From: BOG-908 sp963848205
Lineage (GTDB): Bacteria; Pseudomonadota; Alphaproteobacteria; Acetobacterales; Acetobacteraceae
Assembly (NCBI GenBank): GCA_963848205.1
Contig: CAWKCV010000001.1
Span: 1-64,000 of the forward strand
DNA length: 64,000 nt
Direction: 5' to 3'
Shown here one piece after another: positions 1-8,745 of the stretch (the first letter of the stretch is position 1; every line of letters begins with the position of its first letter). Made by a program: the position numbers and the translations under genes. Under the pieces are notes generated by a model. It ran no database searches, had not been told where the DNA came from, and saw only the letters and a program-made list of their open reading frames with translations.

Positions 1-646
1 CTGACCCTTGTCGAGCCAGGGGGGGGTGTACGCGACCATGATGGCGTCGACAAACCGCCCTCGGCCGCCGCGTGGAGGAATCGACCTTCAGGGCGTCGTG
101 GCACGAGAAGCCGACGAAGCGGGCCTCGCCGACTTCTTGATCGCGTCGATCGTCTCTTTGAGTTCCTTGCTCTTGGGCCAGTCGAGCTTGTCCTTGCCGC
201 CGATCCCGTGGATGAAGATCAGGTCGACGTAGTCGGTCTTCAAGGCGGCGAGACGGTGGTCGAGTTGGGTAATCAACTCGCGGGGGGTGGCGGGTGGTCC
301 TTGGTGGCGAGGAAGATTTCCTTGCGGGTGCCGGCGGGCATCGCCGCGAACCACTTGGCGATCCCCGGCTCCGAGCCGTAACAGTCGGCCGTGTCGATGT
401 AGCGGACGCCGTTGGCGTAGCCCATCCGCAAGAGGCGGTCGAGCGAGTCGGGACTCTTCCAGGTCCCCTGGTTGAGGATCGTCATGGAACGCCCGTCTTG
501 CCCAGCGGCCGTTTCGGCAGGACGAACGCCGCAGGGGCGGCGGCCAGGTCGGTCGTCGTGGTCGCCAGGCCCAGCGCGGCGGCCGTGGCGGCGCCGGTCT
601 GCAAGAAGCCTCGGCGGTTAAGGTCGGGGACGCCGTTTTCGGTCAT
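1..646 (-). pseudogene. Aldo/keto reductase with Tat signal, frameshifted and cut by the window edge
   Basis: The N-terminus carries a twin-arginine export signal (NRRGFLQTGAATAAALGLA), so the product is probably periplasmic. After it comes the aldo/keto reductase start PLGKTGV, then RYIDTADCYGSEPGIAKW, which holds the family's catalytic Asp and Tyr, then LITQLDHRLAALKTDYVDL and IFIHG. The pieces lie in three frames, broken near 480 and 300, and the last stretch (GRFVDAIMVAYTP) runs off the left edge. Tat-exported reductases of this type are common in planctomycetes. Substrate unknown. The frame breaks could be real decay or uncorrected indels; the same pattern in every neighbouring gene favours the second. 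Confidence 0.8.
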
Positions 647-766
647 GGCTCTGACTCTCCTCGACGGGGACAAACCCGGGCGGGGCCGATCGGCACGGTT
701 CGAATGTTGTTAAACTAACCCGGCTCCCCCCCCATTGTCGAGATGGCACCCGCCCCGTCGAGCCGA

Positions 767-957
767 TCACGACCCGACCGCCACCGCTTCAGTCTGACTC
801 CCGACCCCGGCGGGGCGATCTCTTCTCGGAAGACCGAGACGTGGCCCGGGGCTTCGATCCCGATGCGGACCTGGTTGCGGTCGATCTTGACGACCGTCAG
901 GACGATCCCGCCGTCGATGACGATCTTCTCATTCAGCTTGCGGCTCAAAACCAGCAT
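767..957 (-). CDS. csrA: Carbon storage regulator CsrA, copy 1 (one-base deletion near the 3' end)
   Basis: CsrA is a small dimeric RNA-binding protein that represses or stabilises target mRNAs at GGA motifs. The start MLVLSRKLNEKIVIDGG, the VKIDRNQVRIGIEAP core and the RNA-contacting VFREEI are textbook. A strong Shine-Dalgarno (GGAGGTGA) precedes ATG 957. As written the frame runs on to 715 with an aberrant tail. One missing base in the C/G-rich run near 811-816 would restore an ending (SQTEAVAVGS, stop 767-769) parallel to that of copy 2. With that base the gene would be 192 nt, exactly the length of copy 2. Confidence 0.9.
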
Positions 958-1008
958 CCTTCACCTCCGTGTCGAAACGCCTGATGCATCCACCTTGGTA
1001 AACGAAAT

Positions 1009-1200
1009 TCAAGCCTCGACCGCGACAGCCTCGGCCCCGAACCCCCCGCGAACCGGTGCGATCTCCTCGCGGAAGACCTAGACGTGCCCCGGGGCTTCGA
1101 TCCCGATGCGCACCTGGTTACGGTCGATCTTGACGACCGTCAGGACGATCCCGCCGTCGATGACGATCTTCTCATTCAGCTTGCGGCTCAAAACCAGCAT
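1009..1200 (-). pseudogene. csrA: Carbon storage regulator CsrA, copy 2 (in-frame TAG)
   Basis: This is a tandem duplicate of the csrA next to it: same start, same Shine-Dalgarno and near-identical first 40 codons. The Ser codon of HVSVFREE in copy 1 (TCG) is TAG here at 1078-1080, so translation would stop after about 40 residues and lose the conserved VFREEI segment needed for RNA binding. Past the stop the frame continues cleanly (VFREEIAP, then AEAVAVEA) to TGA at 1009. The C-terminal tails of the copies have diverged, so this is an old duplication and not an assembly stutter. The nonsense codon may be an error or real inactivation. Confidence 0.8.
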
Positions 1201-1635
1201 CCTTCACCTCCGTGTTGTTCAGAAATGGTCCGGGCTCAAGGTTGTCGAGGTCAATGGCTGTCGTCGGCCTCGAATGCTCCGAGCTGTGTTCATGGCGGTT
1301 AAAGAAAAGCATCAACTCGTGCCGACACCATGACGAATTCTTTCGGTTTCGCGTAAGTCGTTGTCCGTTATCAAATCATTATTCTTAAAGTTTTGTGAAC
1401 TCTGCTCACGCTGCTGCTGCATTTCGCCGAGTTGGGTGCCGGTTTTCTAACCGGATTGTCGGACAGGGGCGGTCGTGCTGTTACCGGGCTTCCCAATCCG
1501 AACGTCATGGTTCTTGGAAGCGGGAAGCCGACGCTGCGCGGGAAGTCTCTGGCGGATCGTCGGGGAAGTCGCTAAGATCGTCGCCAGACGGGTTTCCTGT
1601 CTTCGGGACAAGCTGTAAGGGCGAAGGGCGGCGAC
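1201..1635. other. No gene recognised between csrA copy 2 and ispF
   Basis: About 435 bases with no frame I recognise and several stops. The first bases hold the csrA Shine-Dalgarno on the minus strand. A short inverted repeat (CCGGTTTTCTAACCGG near 1440-1456) is the only local structure noticed. Frames crossing it look like chance high-GC frames. Confidence 0.5.
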
Positions 1636-2120
1636 GTGCGGGCGGGAATCGGCGACGACATGCACCGGCTCGGGGAAGGGCTACCCTGATCCTGGAGGGG
1701 GTGCGGATCGACTTCCCATTCGGGCCTGACGGGCCACTCGGACGCCGACGTCGTCCTGCACGCTGTCGCCGACGCCTGCTCGGAGCCGCGGCCCTCGGGG
1801 GCATCGGCGAGCATTTCCCCAGATCTACCGAGTGGGAAGGGCTGGACGTCGGCCGAGCTGCCCGGCCGAGGTCGTCGGCTGTTCGGCGCTCGGGCCTGGT
1901 CGGCGGACGAATCGCGATCCTCCACCGTCCATGCCCAGCGGCCAAGCTCGTCGCCCTACAAGGACGCGATGCGGGCGAACCTCGCCCGCTGCTCGGGTCT
2001 GGGCGACGGCGATGCTAACGTCAAGGCGAAGACGGGCGACACGTCGGGCCCGTTGGCCGCGGTGAGGCCGTCATGTGCGAGGCCGTGGTGCTGTTGAACA
2101 TGAAGCCGAGCCCGACTTAA
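1636..2120 (+). pseudogene. ispF: 2-C-methyl-D-erythritol 2,4-cyclodiphosphate synthase, frameshifted
   Basis: IspF makes 2-C-methyl-D-erythritol 2,4-cyclodiphosphate in the MEP isoprenoid pathway. Across frames one can read GIGDDMHRLGEG (the metal-binding D-x-H), GHSDADVVLHAVADA (with the zinc histidine), LLGAAALG-GIGEHFP, then PYKDAMRANLARC and a tail NVKAKTGD...GEAVMCEAVVLLN. Order and total length (485 nt) match a 155-160 residue IspF. At least three one-base shifts break it. It lies directly upstream of cysS on the same strand. The GTG start at 1636 is a best guess. Confidence 0.82.
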
Positions 2121-2146
2121 ACGCCTTTGAGACGAAGTTAACGCCC

Positions 2147-3609
2147 ATGCCCTTGAGAGTTTACAACACGCTGTCGCAGACCAAGGAGCCGTTCCAGACC
2201 GTCCGCCCCGCGAGGTGGGCATGTACGTCTGCGGGCCGACGGTCTACTCCAAGCCACATCGGCCACATGGTCGGCCCCGTCATCTTCGACACCATCAAGC
2301 GCTACTTGGTTTACCTCGGCTACGAGGTCACCTGGGTCGTCAACATCACCGACGTCGACGACAAGCTGATCGTCCAGCGCAGAAGGACGGAACAGCGTCG
2401 AGGTGCTCGCCGAGAGCATCACCGAAGACTATCTGTTCTGCCTCAAGGCCCTGGCGTCGACGGCATCGACCACATCCCGAAGGCCACCGAACACATCGCG
2501 GAGATCATCGAGGTCACCCAGGGCTGATCGACAAGGGGTTCGCCTACCCGTCGTCCGGCGACGTCTATTTCGACGTGACGAAGGCGCCGACTTACGGCAA
2601 GCTGAGTCACCGCGACCCCGAGGAGATGCAGCCGGCGCCCGGATCGAACCTCGGCGCTCAAACGCCACCCCGGCGATTTCGCCCTGTGGAAGGGGTCGAA
2701 GCCCGGCGAACCGTCGTGGCAGCCCCTGGGGGCCAGGGCCGTCCGGGCTGGCACATCGAATGTTCGGCGATGAGCATGAAGCTCCTCGGCCCTCATTCGA
2801 CATCCACGGCGGCGGCCTCGACCTGGTCTTCCCGCACCACGAGAACGAGGTCGTTCAGTCCGAGTCGTATTCGGGCCAGACGTTCGCCACGTTCTGGCTC
2901 CACAACGGCCTTCTGACCAAGGACGGCCGTAAGATCTCCAAGTCCGACCCCGGCACCATCGTCCTGATGGCCGACCTGCTCAAGACCCACGACCCCGACA
3001 CGCTCTGCGCCCTGTTGCTCGCCAGCCACTACCGCCGCCCGATCGACTACGGCCCGACCCGGCTGGACGAACTGAAGCGCGGCTTGCAGACGTTTTACAA
3101 GGCGTTCGAGCGGTTCGAGACCCTGACCGGCGAACGCTTCGACGCCCTCGACGCCCCGACCCATCGCGGCGAGTTCGAACCCGGTGATTCGGCCCTGTTA
3201 AAGGACGTCGCCGAACACCGTGAAGGGTTCCTCCGGCGATGGACGACGACTTTAATACCGGCGGCGCGCTCGGCGAGCTGTTCGAGGTCGTCCGCGCCCT
3301 CAACCGGTCGGCCAACTCGTTGACGCCCGAAGACGCCCCCGGTCTCGCCGATTACCGCCGCGGGATGATCGTTCTCAAGGAGTTGACCCAGCTCCTCGGA
3401 CTCTTCCGCGAAATCCGCGAGGCCCCGAAGGTCGCCTCGGACGGCCTCACGCCGGCCTTGCTCGACCTGCTCGTCACGTTGCGGACCGACTGCGCAAGGG
3501 GAAGAATTTCAAGCTGTCCGACGAGATCCGCGACAAGCTCGGCGCCCTCGGCGTGGTCCTGGAAGACCGGCCCGACGGCACCGTCTGGCGGATCGAGCCG
3601 CGCGGCTGA
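2147..3609 (+). pseudogene. cysS: Cysteinyl-tRNA synthetase, frameshifted
   Basis: CysS charges tRNA-Cys. All class I landmarks are present in order: VGMYVCGPTVY (zinc Cys), the HIGH-type motif around HIGHM, VTWVVNITDVDDKLI, GWHIECSAMSMKLLG, the zinc site FPHHENE, WLHNGLLTKDGRKISKS (KMSKS-type loop) and the C-terminal helical anticodon region from about 3070 to the stop. Total length fits a synthetase of about 490 residues. At least five single-base deletions scatter it over three frames, for example near 2250, 2380, 2520, 2660 and 2790. Being essential, it is more likely an intact gene with sequencing errors than a true pseudogene. Confidence 0.9.
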
Positions 3610-3704
3610 CTTCGAGCGTGTCTCGCATGGCGTTCCAGGGAGAGGGACCTGAACCGATGGCCAAACAGGCCGTCCGGTGTGTCGAAAGCGTGAGATCCTC
3701 CGAT

Positions 3705-4218
3705 ATGCGTCCCGGGCCGGGTCGTCTGGCGTCGACCCGGGCCTGAACGTGACGGGGTACGCGGTCCTTGACCCCTCAGCGCGTGGGGCTTTACGTCGTC
3801 GAAGCGGGGGTGATCCGCACGAAGGGTGCGGGCGAGTCGATGGGCCGTCGGCTGGAAATCATCCATCAGGGGCTGATCGAGGTGCTCGACGCCTATCCGG
3901 CGTCGGCCCTGGCCCTGGAACAGGTCCATAGCCACGTCGAAGCACCCGAGAACGGCGATCTTGATGGCCACGTGCGAGGGGTGATCGTCCTGGCCGCCGC
4001 GCAACGCGGTCTGACGGTCTTCGGCTACGCCGCCGCGCGGATCAAGAAGACGCTGACGGGGAGCGGCAAGGCCCCCAAGGAACAGATGCAGCACGCCATC
4101 AAGACGGAACTGCGGCCTGGAGCTTTTGCCCGAGCCGCACGACGTCGCCGACGCCTGCGCCGTGGCACTCTGCCATTTCCAGATCGCCCGGAACAAGCGG
4201 GCGGTTGAGGAACATTGA
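3705..4218 (+). pseudogene. ruvC: Crossover junction endodeoxyribonuclease RuvC, frameshifted
   Basis: RuvC resolves Holliday junctions with RuvAB. GVDPGLNVTGYAVLDP carries the first catalytic Asp, and LALEQVHSHVE the Glu. VIVLAAAQRGLTVFGYAA-RIKKTLTGSGKAPKEQMQ is the typical DNA-binding region, and LPEPHDVADACAVALCHFQIARN holds the last catalytic HxxD. Corrected length is about 171 residues, the family norm. The gene is split by indels near 3725, 3775, 3950 and 4115. The start at ATG 3705 places the DPG motif as in homologues; an upstream ATG at 3657 is possible. Confidence 0.87.
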
Positions 4219-4237
4219 TCGGACGATCGGGGCTTAA

Positions 4238-5265
4238 CTAAACGCCGCCTCGCCCCGAAATCGTGACCTTGAACGGGTCCAGCGACGCGCCAAACCCGTC
4301 ATTCACCAGGGCCTCGGCGTCGCCCGCGAGCGTTTCGACGTTCGCCGACGATGACCCGACGCCTCGGTAAAACGCGGGGGCGTCGTTCGCAAGGCGGTTG
4401 ACGGCCGAGAGTCGGCCGGGGGTGGCCGTCGGGCCGAGGAGGGCGTCGAGGCCGGTGACAAGGGCCGATTGACGGGCCGGAGTCGGGGCCCCTTGCGCGA
4501 AGGTGGCGACAAACGTGTCGTGAATCTGCGAGTTCACCACGCTCGTCAGCGGGGCCGCGAGGGTTTGCAGGATTTGCACGTCGCGGACGACCGCCGCGCC
4601 GTCGGTCGGGCTCGCGCCGGCGGTGATCGTCTTCAAATCGGCGTTCAGACGGGCCTCGTCGGTCGTCCGCTGGACGGCCCAGCCTCGGAAGAACCCGCGT
4701 ACGTGTTGCGTGTAGAAAGGAGGGGATCGGGGAAATGGCCGTAGCCGGCGGGGACGCGCTTCGCATCCTGCCGCGTGCGGTTGTAATCGTCGTTGAACGT
4801 CTGGTACTCGTCGGACGTGACGCCCGTCGAGTTGGCCGTGGCCCGTTCGTCGGCGATTGTGCGGTCGATCAACGACTGGGGAACGTTCGTCCCGGCGAGG
4901 TTCTGCTCCAGCCTCGTTTTCTCCTGCGCCCAGGCCTGGTCACTGAATGAGCCATACAGGAGTGATCGGTCGATCTGGACCGAGACGGCGAGCGACCGGT
5001 TGGAGGCCGTTTTGGGGGACAGTCCGGTCGCCGAGGACGCCGCCAGGGTGATCGCGCGGGAGTCGTCGCGAAGAGCCAGGTACTGCGCGGGGGTCGCCGC
5101 CGACTGGAGTTCGATTGCTGCACTTCGGTCACGAAGTGGTCGTATTCGTGGCGACGGTGTACGCCAGGATCTAGTAATAGTTCGAAGACGCCGAGAGCAA
5201 GCGGCGGTCTTCGAGCGTTTCGACCGACGGGGGCGGCGGTTTCGCGTTCGGTCGGTCGTGCCCAT
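4238..5265 (-). pseudogene. Hypothetical protein with LEPR-XLL-type N-terminus, frameshifted
   Basis: The first residues, read with one frame correction, are PSVETLEDRRLLSA, the LEPR-XLL N-terminal motif typical of large or exported planctomycete proteins. The rest is predicted mainly helical: YLALRDDSRAITLAASSA, LAVSVQIDRSLLYGSFSDQ, RTIADERATANSTGVTSDEY, FNDDYNRTRQDAKRVP, and a C-terminus DPFKVTISGRG. No enzyme motif is recognised. The stop is 4238 and the ATG 5265. It is the strongest taxon marker in the left part of the window. Function unknown. Confidence 0.6.
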
Positions 5266-5510
5266 GTCGTGGAATCCTTTCGCGGGACAGTGAGCATTAT
5301 CGGCCCGGGGGGCGCCGAAGTTTTTTCAAGAACGGGCGGTTCTCGGATTCGTCGCCGACTCGCATGATTCGTCGGCCGCGCGGGCAAGGTTCGTTCGGGC
5401 CCTCGGATGTCGGGATGCCGGTTTCCTTGACCGGGCGTCGAACGCCGGCATACGATGGACAGCCGTCAACAACGCACAGGTCATCGGGCGGTTCGGGAAC
5501 GAGAAACGTG

Positions 5511-6521
5511 ATGATCACGCTGAACGGCGAACCGCGCGAAATCCCCGAGTCCCTTACGGTGGCCGGGCTCCTGATCTCCCTCGGGCTCAAACCCGAACAC
5601 GTCGCCGTGGAACGTGAACCGCGACCTGGTGACCCGCAAGCGGCACGCGGAGACGACCTTGTCGACGGTGACATTCTTGAGGTCGTGACGCTCGTCGGCG
5701 GCGGTTCGGGGACGACCGACGCGGTCCAGATCGAGCCGGAACCGCTGACGATCGGCGGCCACACCTTCCGCAGCCGACTGTTCGTCGGGACGGGGAAATA
5801 CGCCTCGCTGGAGTTGATGCGGGATTGTCTTGAGGCCAGCGGCGCCGAGGTCGTGACGGTGGCGGTCCGCCGGGAACAATTGTTCGACAAGTCGGGGCGG
5901 AACATCCTCGAATACCTCGACCCCGATCGCTACACGATCCTGCCCAACACCGCCGGCTGCTTCACCGCCGACGACGCCTTCGCACCGCCCGGCTGGCCGC
6001 GAACTCCTCGAAGGGCAGAACAACCGGGCGTCGACTGGGTCAAGATCGAGGTGCTCGCCGACACGAACACCCTCCTGCCCGACCCGATCGGCACGCTTCG
6101 AGGCGACCGAGACCCTGGTGAAGGAAGGGTTTCAGTCCTCTGCTACACCAGCGACGACCCGATCATGGCACGGCGACTGAAGGACGCGGGCGCGGCGAGC
6201 GTGATGCCCGCCGGCAGCCCATCGGCAGCGGCCAGGGGGTGCTGAACCCCAACAACATCCGGATCATCCTCGAAGACCTGAAGGAAGACGACCCCACTAC
6301 CCGGTGATCGTCGATGCCGGCGTCGGCACGGCCAGCGACGTGGCCATCGCGATGGAGCTGGGCGTCGACGGCGTGCTGCTCAATACCGGGATCGCCGGCG
6401 CCGGCGACCCGGTAGGATGGCCCACGCGATGCGGCAGGCGGTCGAGGCCGGCCGGCTGGCGGGCGGCGGGGCGGATTCCGAGAAGCTGTACGCGAAGGCG
6501 TCGAGCCCAACGGACGGGTAG
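5511..6521 (+). pseudogene. thiG: ThiS-ThiG fusion (sulfur carrier / thiazole synthase), frameshifted
   Basis: Residues 1 to about 65 are ThiS, the ubiquitin-like sulfur carrier: MITLNGEPREIPESLTVAGLL then VDGDILEVVTLVGGG. A linker of about 15 residues leads in the same frame into ThiG: LTIGGHTFRSRLFVGTGKY, VVTVAVRR, ILPNTAGCFTADDA, VDWVKIEVLAD, then in other frames NPNNIRIILE, VIVDAGVGTASDVAIAMELG and GVLLNTGIAGA. ThiG builds the thiazole of thiamin, and ThiS normally donates sulfur from a free C-terminal Gly-Gly. Such fusions are known (bifunctional annotation). Frame breaks lie near 5620, 5995, 6100, 6220, 6300 and 6415. No TPP riboswitch was recognised upstream. Confidence 0.87.
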
Positions 6522-6586
6522 ATCGGCCGCGTCTGAAAGACCCTCGCGGCCATTCACGTTCCGGAAATGCCCCAAGGCGTTCGAAC

Positions 6587-7180
6587 ATGGCGAGCATCGA
6601 CCAGATCCCCATCCTCGGACCCGACGGCGCCATCGCCCGGCGACTGCCGAACTACGAGGCCGGCCCCAACAGCTCGAAATGGCCGGGGCCGTCGCGCGGG
6701 CGATCGAGAACAAAACGCATCTCATGGTCGAGGCCGGTACGGGGTCGGCAAGAGCTTCGCCTACCTCGTTCCGGCTATCTCGGCGGCGGCGGAGCAGGAA
6801 AAAAGGTCGTCGTCTCGACGCACACGATCAGCCTTCAAGAGCAACTGCTGTCAAGGATTTGCCGTTCCTGCGGGCCGTGATGCCGCAGGAGTTCTCGGCC
6901 GTGCTGGTCAAGGGGCGCTCGAATTACATCAGCCTCCGGAGGCTGGACGCCGCCGCGGCGCGCGGGGGGCGACCTTCCAGCGGGACGGGAGTTCGAACAA
7001 CTCACTAAAATTTGCCTCTGGGGCGGGAGGACCGAAGACGGGACGCGGTCGGACCTCGACTTCAAGCCGTTGCCGAACGTCTGGGACGCCGTCGGAAGCG
7101 AGAACGGGAACTGCCTGGGGAAGAAGTGCCCGAGGAACAGTGCGGCTTAATCATTACAAGGTGCGCGGCGGGTCCCGGCA
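6587..7180 (+). pseudogene. DinG/Rad3-family ATP-dependent helicase, N-terminal part only
   Basis: The start (ILGPDGAIARRLPNYE then Q-LEMAGAVARAIENKTHL) and the Walker A region MVEAGTG-GKSFAYLVPAI are diagnostic of the XPD/DinG superfamily 2 helicases. VVVSTHTISLQEQLL, VLVKGRSNYISLRRL and the first Fe-S-region cysteines in GNCLGKKCP follow. It is interrupted by several one-base indels. The match ends at about 7150-7185, where the DNA becomes the brxA gene on the other strand. Motifs II to VI and the rest of the protein are absent, so it is truncated by the junction. Confidence 0.8.
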
Positions 7181-7190
7181 CCAATGAAAT
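7150..7190. other. Probable chimeric junction between planctomycete and alphaproteobacterial DNA
   Basis: Left of this point, helicase similarity on the plus strand stops after the Cys-rich GKKCP segment. Right of it, BrxA similarity on the minus strand stops after NFIGAGT. Both proteins are cut mid-domain within about 40 bases. No insertion sequence, duplication or terminal repeat is visible. Codon usage stays GC-rich, but frame integrity changes from broken to clean. Confidence 0.7.
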
Positions 7191-7308
7191 TTTCCTTCCT
7201 GAGGCGATCCAGGTTCTCCTTTTTGAGAGACGAGAAATCCCAGGCCGCAAGAACCGCGTATGTCTCGGGGATCATCCTCCCTGATGAGAGTGAACGAAGA
7301 AGCAACAT
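7165..7308 (-). CDS. brxA: BrxA (DUF1819-like) N-terminal fragment, cut by the junction
   Basis: Reading left from ATG 7308, the product begins MLLLRSLSSGRMIPETYAVL, continues AWDFSSLKKENLDRLRKEN, then FIGAGT before diverging. This is how the BREX protein BrxA starts; the Pro-Glu-Thr-Tyr and the ENLDRLRxENFIGA segment are what I recognise. BrxA is a small DNA-binding helical protein of about 200 residues, and only some 45 remain. It begins 33 bases after the brxE stop on the same strand, the type 6 BREX order. Confidence 0.68.
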
Positions 7309-7341
7309 GCGACCGGGCCGGCGCCTTCATGCGTTGTCCAG

Positions 7342-7893
7342 TCACGCGTATGGGACGGCAAGCGCGCCCGGCTCACTACGCGCAAATCCGAGCGCAAGAG
7401 AGGTGATGTCTCGATTTGTAGGGGCGAACGGAGCAGGCAAGGGCACCGCACGCCCTTCGGCCGACCGGCGCAAACGCGAGAACCGCTCGGAATCTTCGTC
7501 GGTGATCAGATCGAACGAATGGAGCGCCGCCTTAAGGTCGGTCTCTTTCAGCCCCTCCAGTTCCAGGAAAAACGGCTTCCACTCGTCAGCTTGATCAAGC
7601 CAACGTTCCCAATGCGCCTCGAACTCCTCCTCCACAGCTTCAGGAAGTTGCCAGAGGGTGACGCTTTGCGGCGGATCGAAAACTTCACGACAGCGAAAAC
7701 CTGCGACTGCGAAGACGGATCGCGCCTGCGCAAAATAGTGGGTGCGTGGGAATCCCCGCCGGACCGCCGCACTTCCAAGCCGGCTGAGTTGCCCGCGGGT
7801 GTTCCACCACTTGGCAAGATCCATCTCGCCAACCCGAGCCACGACCAATCGCAACTTCAGCAGGCGATCAAAGTCGATTTTGCCGTTCATCAT
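7342..7893 (-). CDS. brxE: BrxE, BREX type 6 phage-defence protein
   Basis: The protein of about 183 residues shows the conserved blocks I associate with BrxE: FDRLLKLRLVVARVGEMD, WWNTRGQLSRLG, RGFPRTHYFAQARSVFAVA, RCREVFDPPQSVTLWQLP, HWERWLDQADEWKPFFLEL and the C-terminal LRRSAEGRAVPLP and GFARSEPGALAVPYA. BrxE is specific to type 6 BREX loci and its biochemical role is not established. ATG 7893 (or 7890) is preferred over an in-frame ATG at 7989, because the intervening 32 codons are Arg/Pro-rich and unlike the family. It follows the HTH gene and precedes brxA, as in complete loci. Confidence 0.78.
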   Translation of the reverse strand: MMNGKIDFDRLLKLRLVVARVGEMDLAKWWNTRGQLSRLGSAAVRRGFPRTHYFAQARSVFAVAGFRCREVFDPPQSVTLWQLPEAVEEEFEAHWERWLDQADEWKPFFLELEGLKETDLKAALHSFDLITDEDSERFSRLRRSAEGRAVPLPAPFAPTNRDITSLALGFARSEPGALAVPYA

Positions 7894-7990
7894 TCGCCAT
7901 GCTCCCTGATGTGACGGACAACAGGGCAGCGGCCGAATCCCGGCGCCTCGTAGGGGAATAAAGTGGGCGCCGCGACGAGCCTGGGCCATT

Positions 7991-8179
7991 TCAGGTCCTT
8001 CCCTCGTCTCGGGAATTCGCCTTCTGCTGCTCGATCCATCGGTCAATATCGACGCGCTGAAAACGCCACTGCCCGCCCACCTTGAACGCGGGCAGCTGGC
8101 TCTTCTGAGCCATGGTGTAAACCGTCTTCTCGGCGACCTTGAGCAATTGGGCCACCTCCGGCAGCGTGGAAGATCTCAT
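7991..8179 (-). CDS. Excisionase-like helix-turn-helix regulator (AlpA/MerR fold)
   Basis: A 62-residue single-domain DNA-binding protein: STLPEVAQLLKVAEKTVYTM is a winged HTH recognition unit, and LPAFKVGGQWRFQRVDIDRW is the wing of the excisionase-type HTH_17 family. Genes like this often stand first in defence loci and probably control them. It ends about 100 bases before the chosen brxE start, and brxE reads in the same direction, so the two are probably co-transcribed. The start ATG 8179 is the first in frame before the conserved block. Confidence 0.82.
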   Translation of the reverse strand: MRSSTLPEVAQLLKVAEKTVYTMAQKSQLPAFKVGGQWRFQRVDIDRWIEQQKANSRDEGRT

Positions 8180-8692
8180 CCGGCATAGACGGCCCGCCCT
8201 ACAGGAAAGGAAGGTAATAGTTGCAGAAATTTCCGGGATTCGCCAGCGTCTTTGCTGACGCCGTTCGCCGAGTGCGTCGAGGGGTTCCAGGGCCGGGAGC
8301 TGGATTCGAGACGAAGCACGTGCCATCGGGCGGCATCTCCGCCGCTGCAGCCGCGATTTACAAGGTCTTGAAGCGCCACCCGTTGTTGGAGCGCAGCCTA
8401 GCCAACGCGCCAGCGGTCGCTTGGCGCTGGCGCGGATAACGGGCACAGGTAGAGCTTCACGATCAGCTCAATTTGGCCGACGATCGCCTCCAAGTTTGGA
8501 GGTCTGCAAACACACGTGTTTTGGCGCACCCGGCACAATTCGAAGGTGCGGCCTCTACCTTCGGAGGGCAGAGGTGGCTTCTGGGCACAGACAGACCTGC
8601 CAGATGCCTGAGGGCCTCGGAAATCCGGCGCAGGATTGGCGGGGCTCACATCGCGGTGGACACCATGTGGACACCAGGGCGGAAAAGCTGGA
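8180..8692. other. No gene recognised between the BREX regulator and the tRNA
   Basis: About 510 bases. Long frames exist on both strands (8398-8790 minus, 8421-8738 plus) but show no motif, have biased composition and overlap each other and the tRNA. The region presumably holds the promoter of the BREX genes, transcribed leftward. A decayed integrase would be expected here for a tRNA-inserted island, but none is recognisable. Confidence 0.5.
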
Positions 8693-8714
8693 AAGGCCGC
8701 CTCGCGGCGGCCTT
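8693..8714. terminator. Perfect GC-rich hairpin next to tRNA-Gly
   Basis: A 9-bp perfect stem (AAGGCCGCC / GGCGGCCTT) with a 4-base TCGC loop, followed on the plus strand by CTCGTAACCCTCTGTTTT. It sits about 30 bases beyond the tRNA 3' end on the minus strand, so it could end the tRNA transcript. The U-tract is weak in both directions. Confidence 0.55.
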
Positions 8715-8745
8715 CTCGTAACCCTCTGTTTTCCCTAGGGAAATC

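Noticed and set aside
1395..2018. A 207-residue frame over the ispF region
   Set aside because: Only a middle part matches IspF; the rest is a shadow produced by frame breaks, so the multi-frame IspF reading is better.
5270..5511. TPP riboswitch upstream of the thiS-thiG fusion
   Set aside because: No CUGAGA-type core or paired P2-P4 elements were recognised in the 240 bases before the start.
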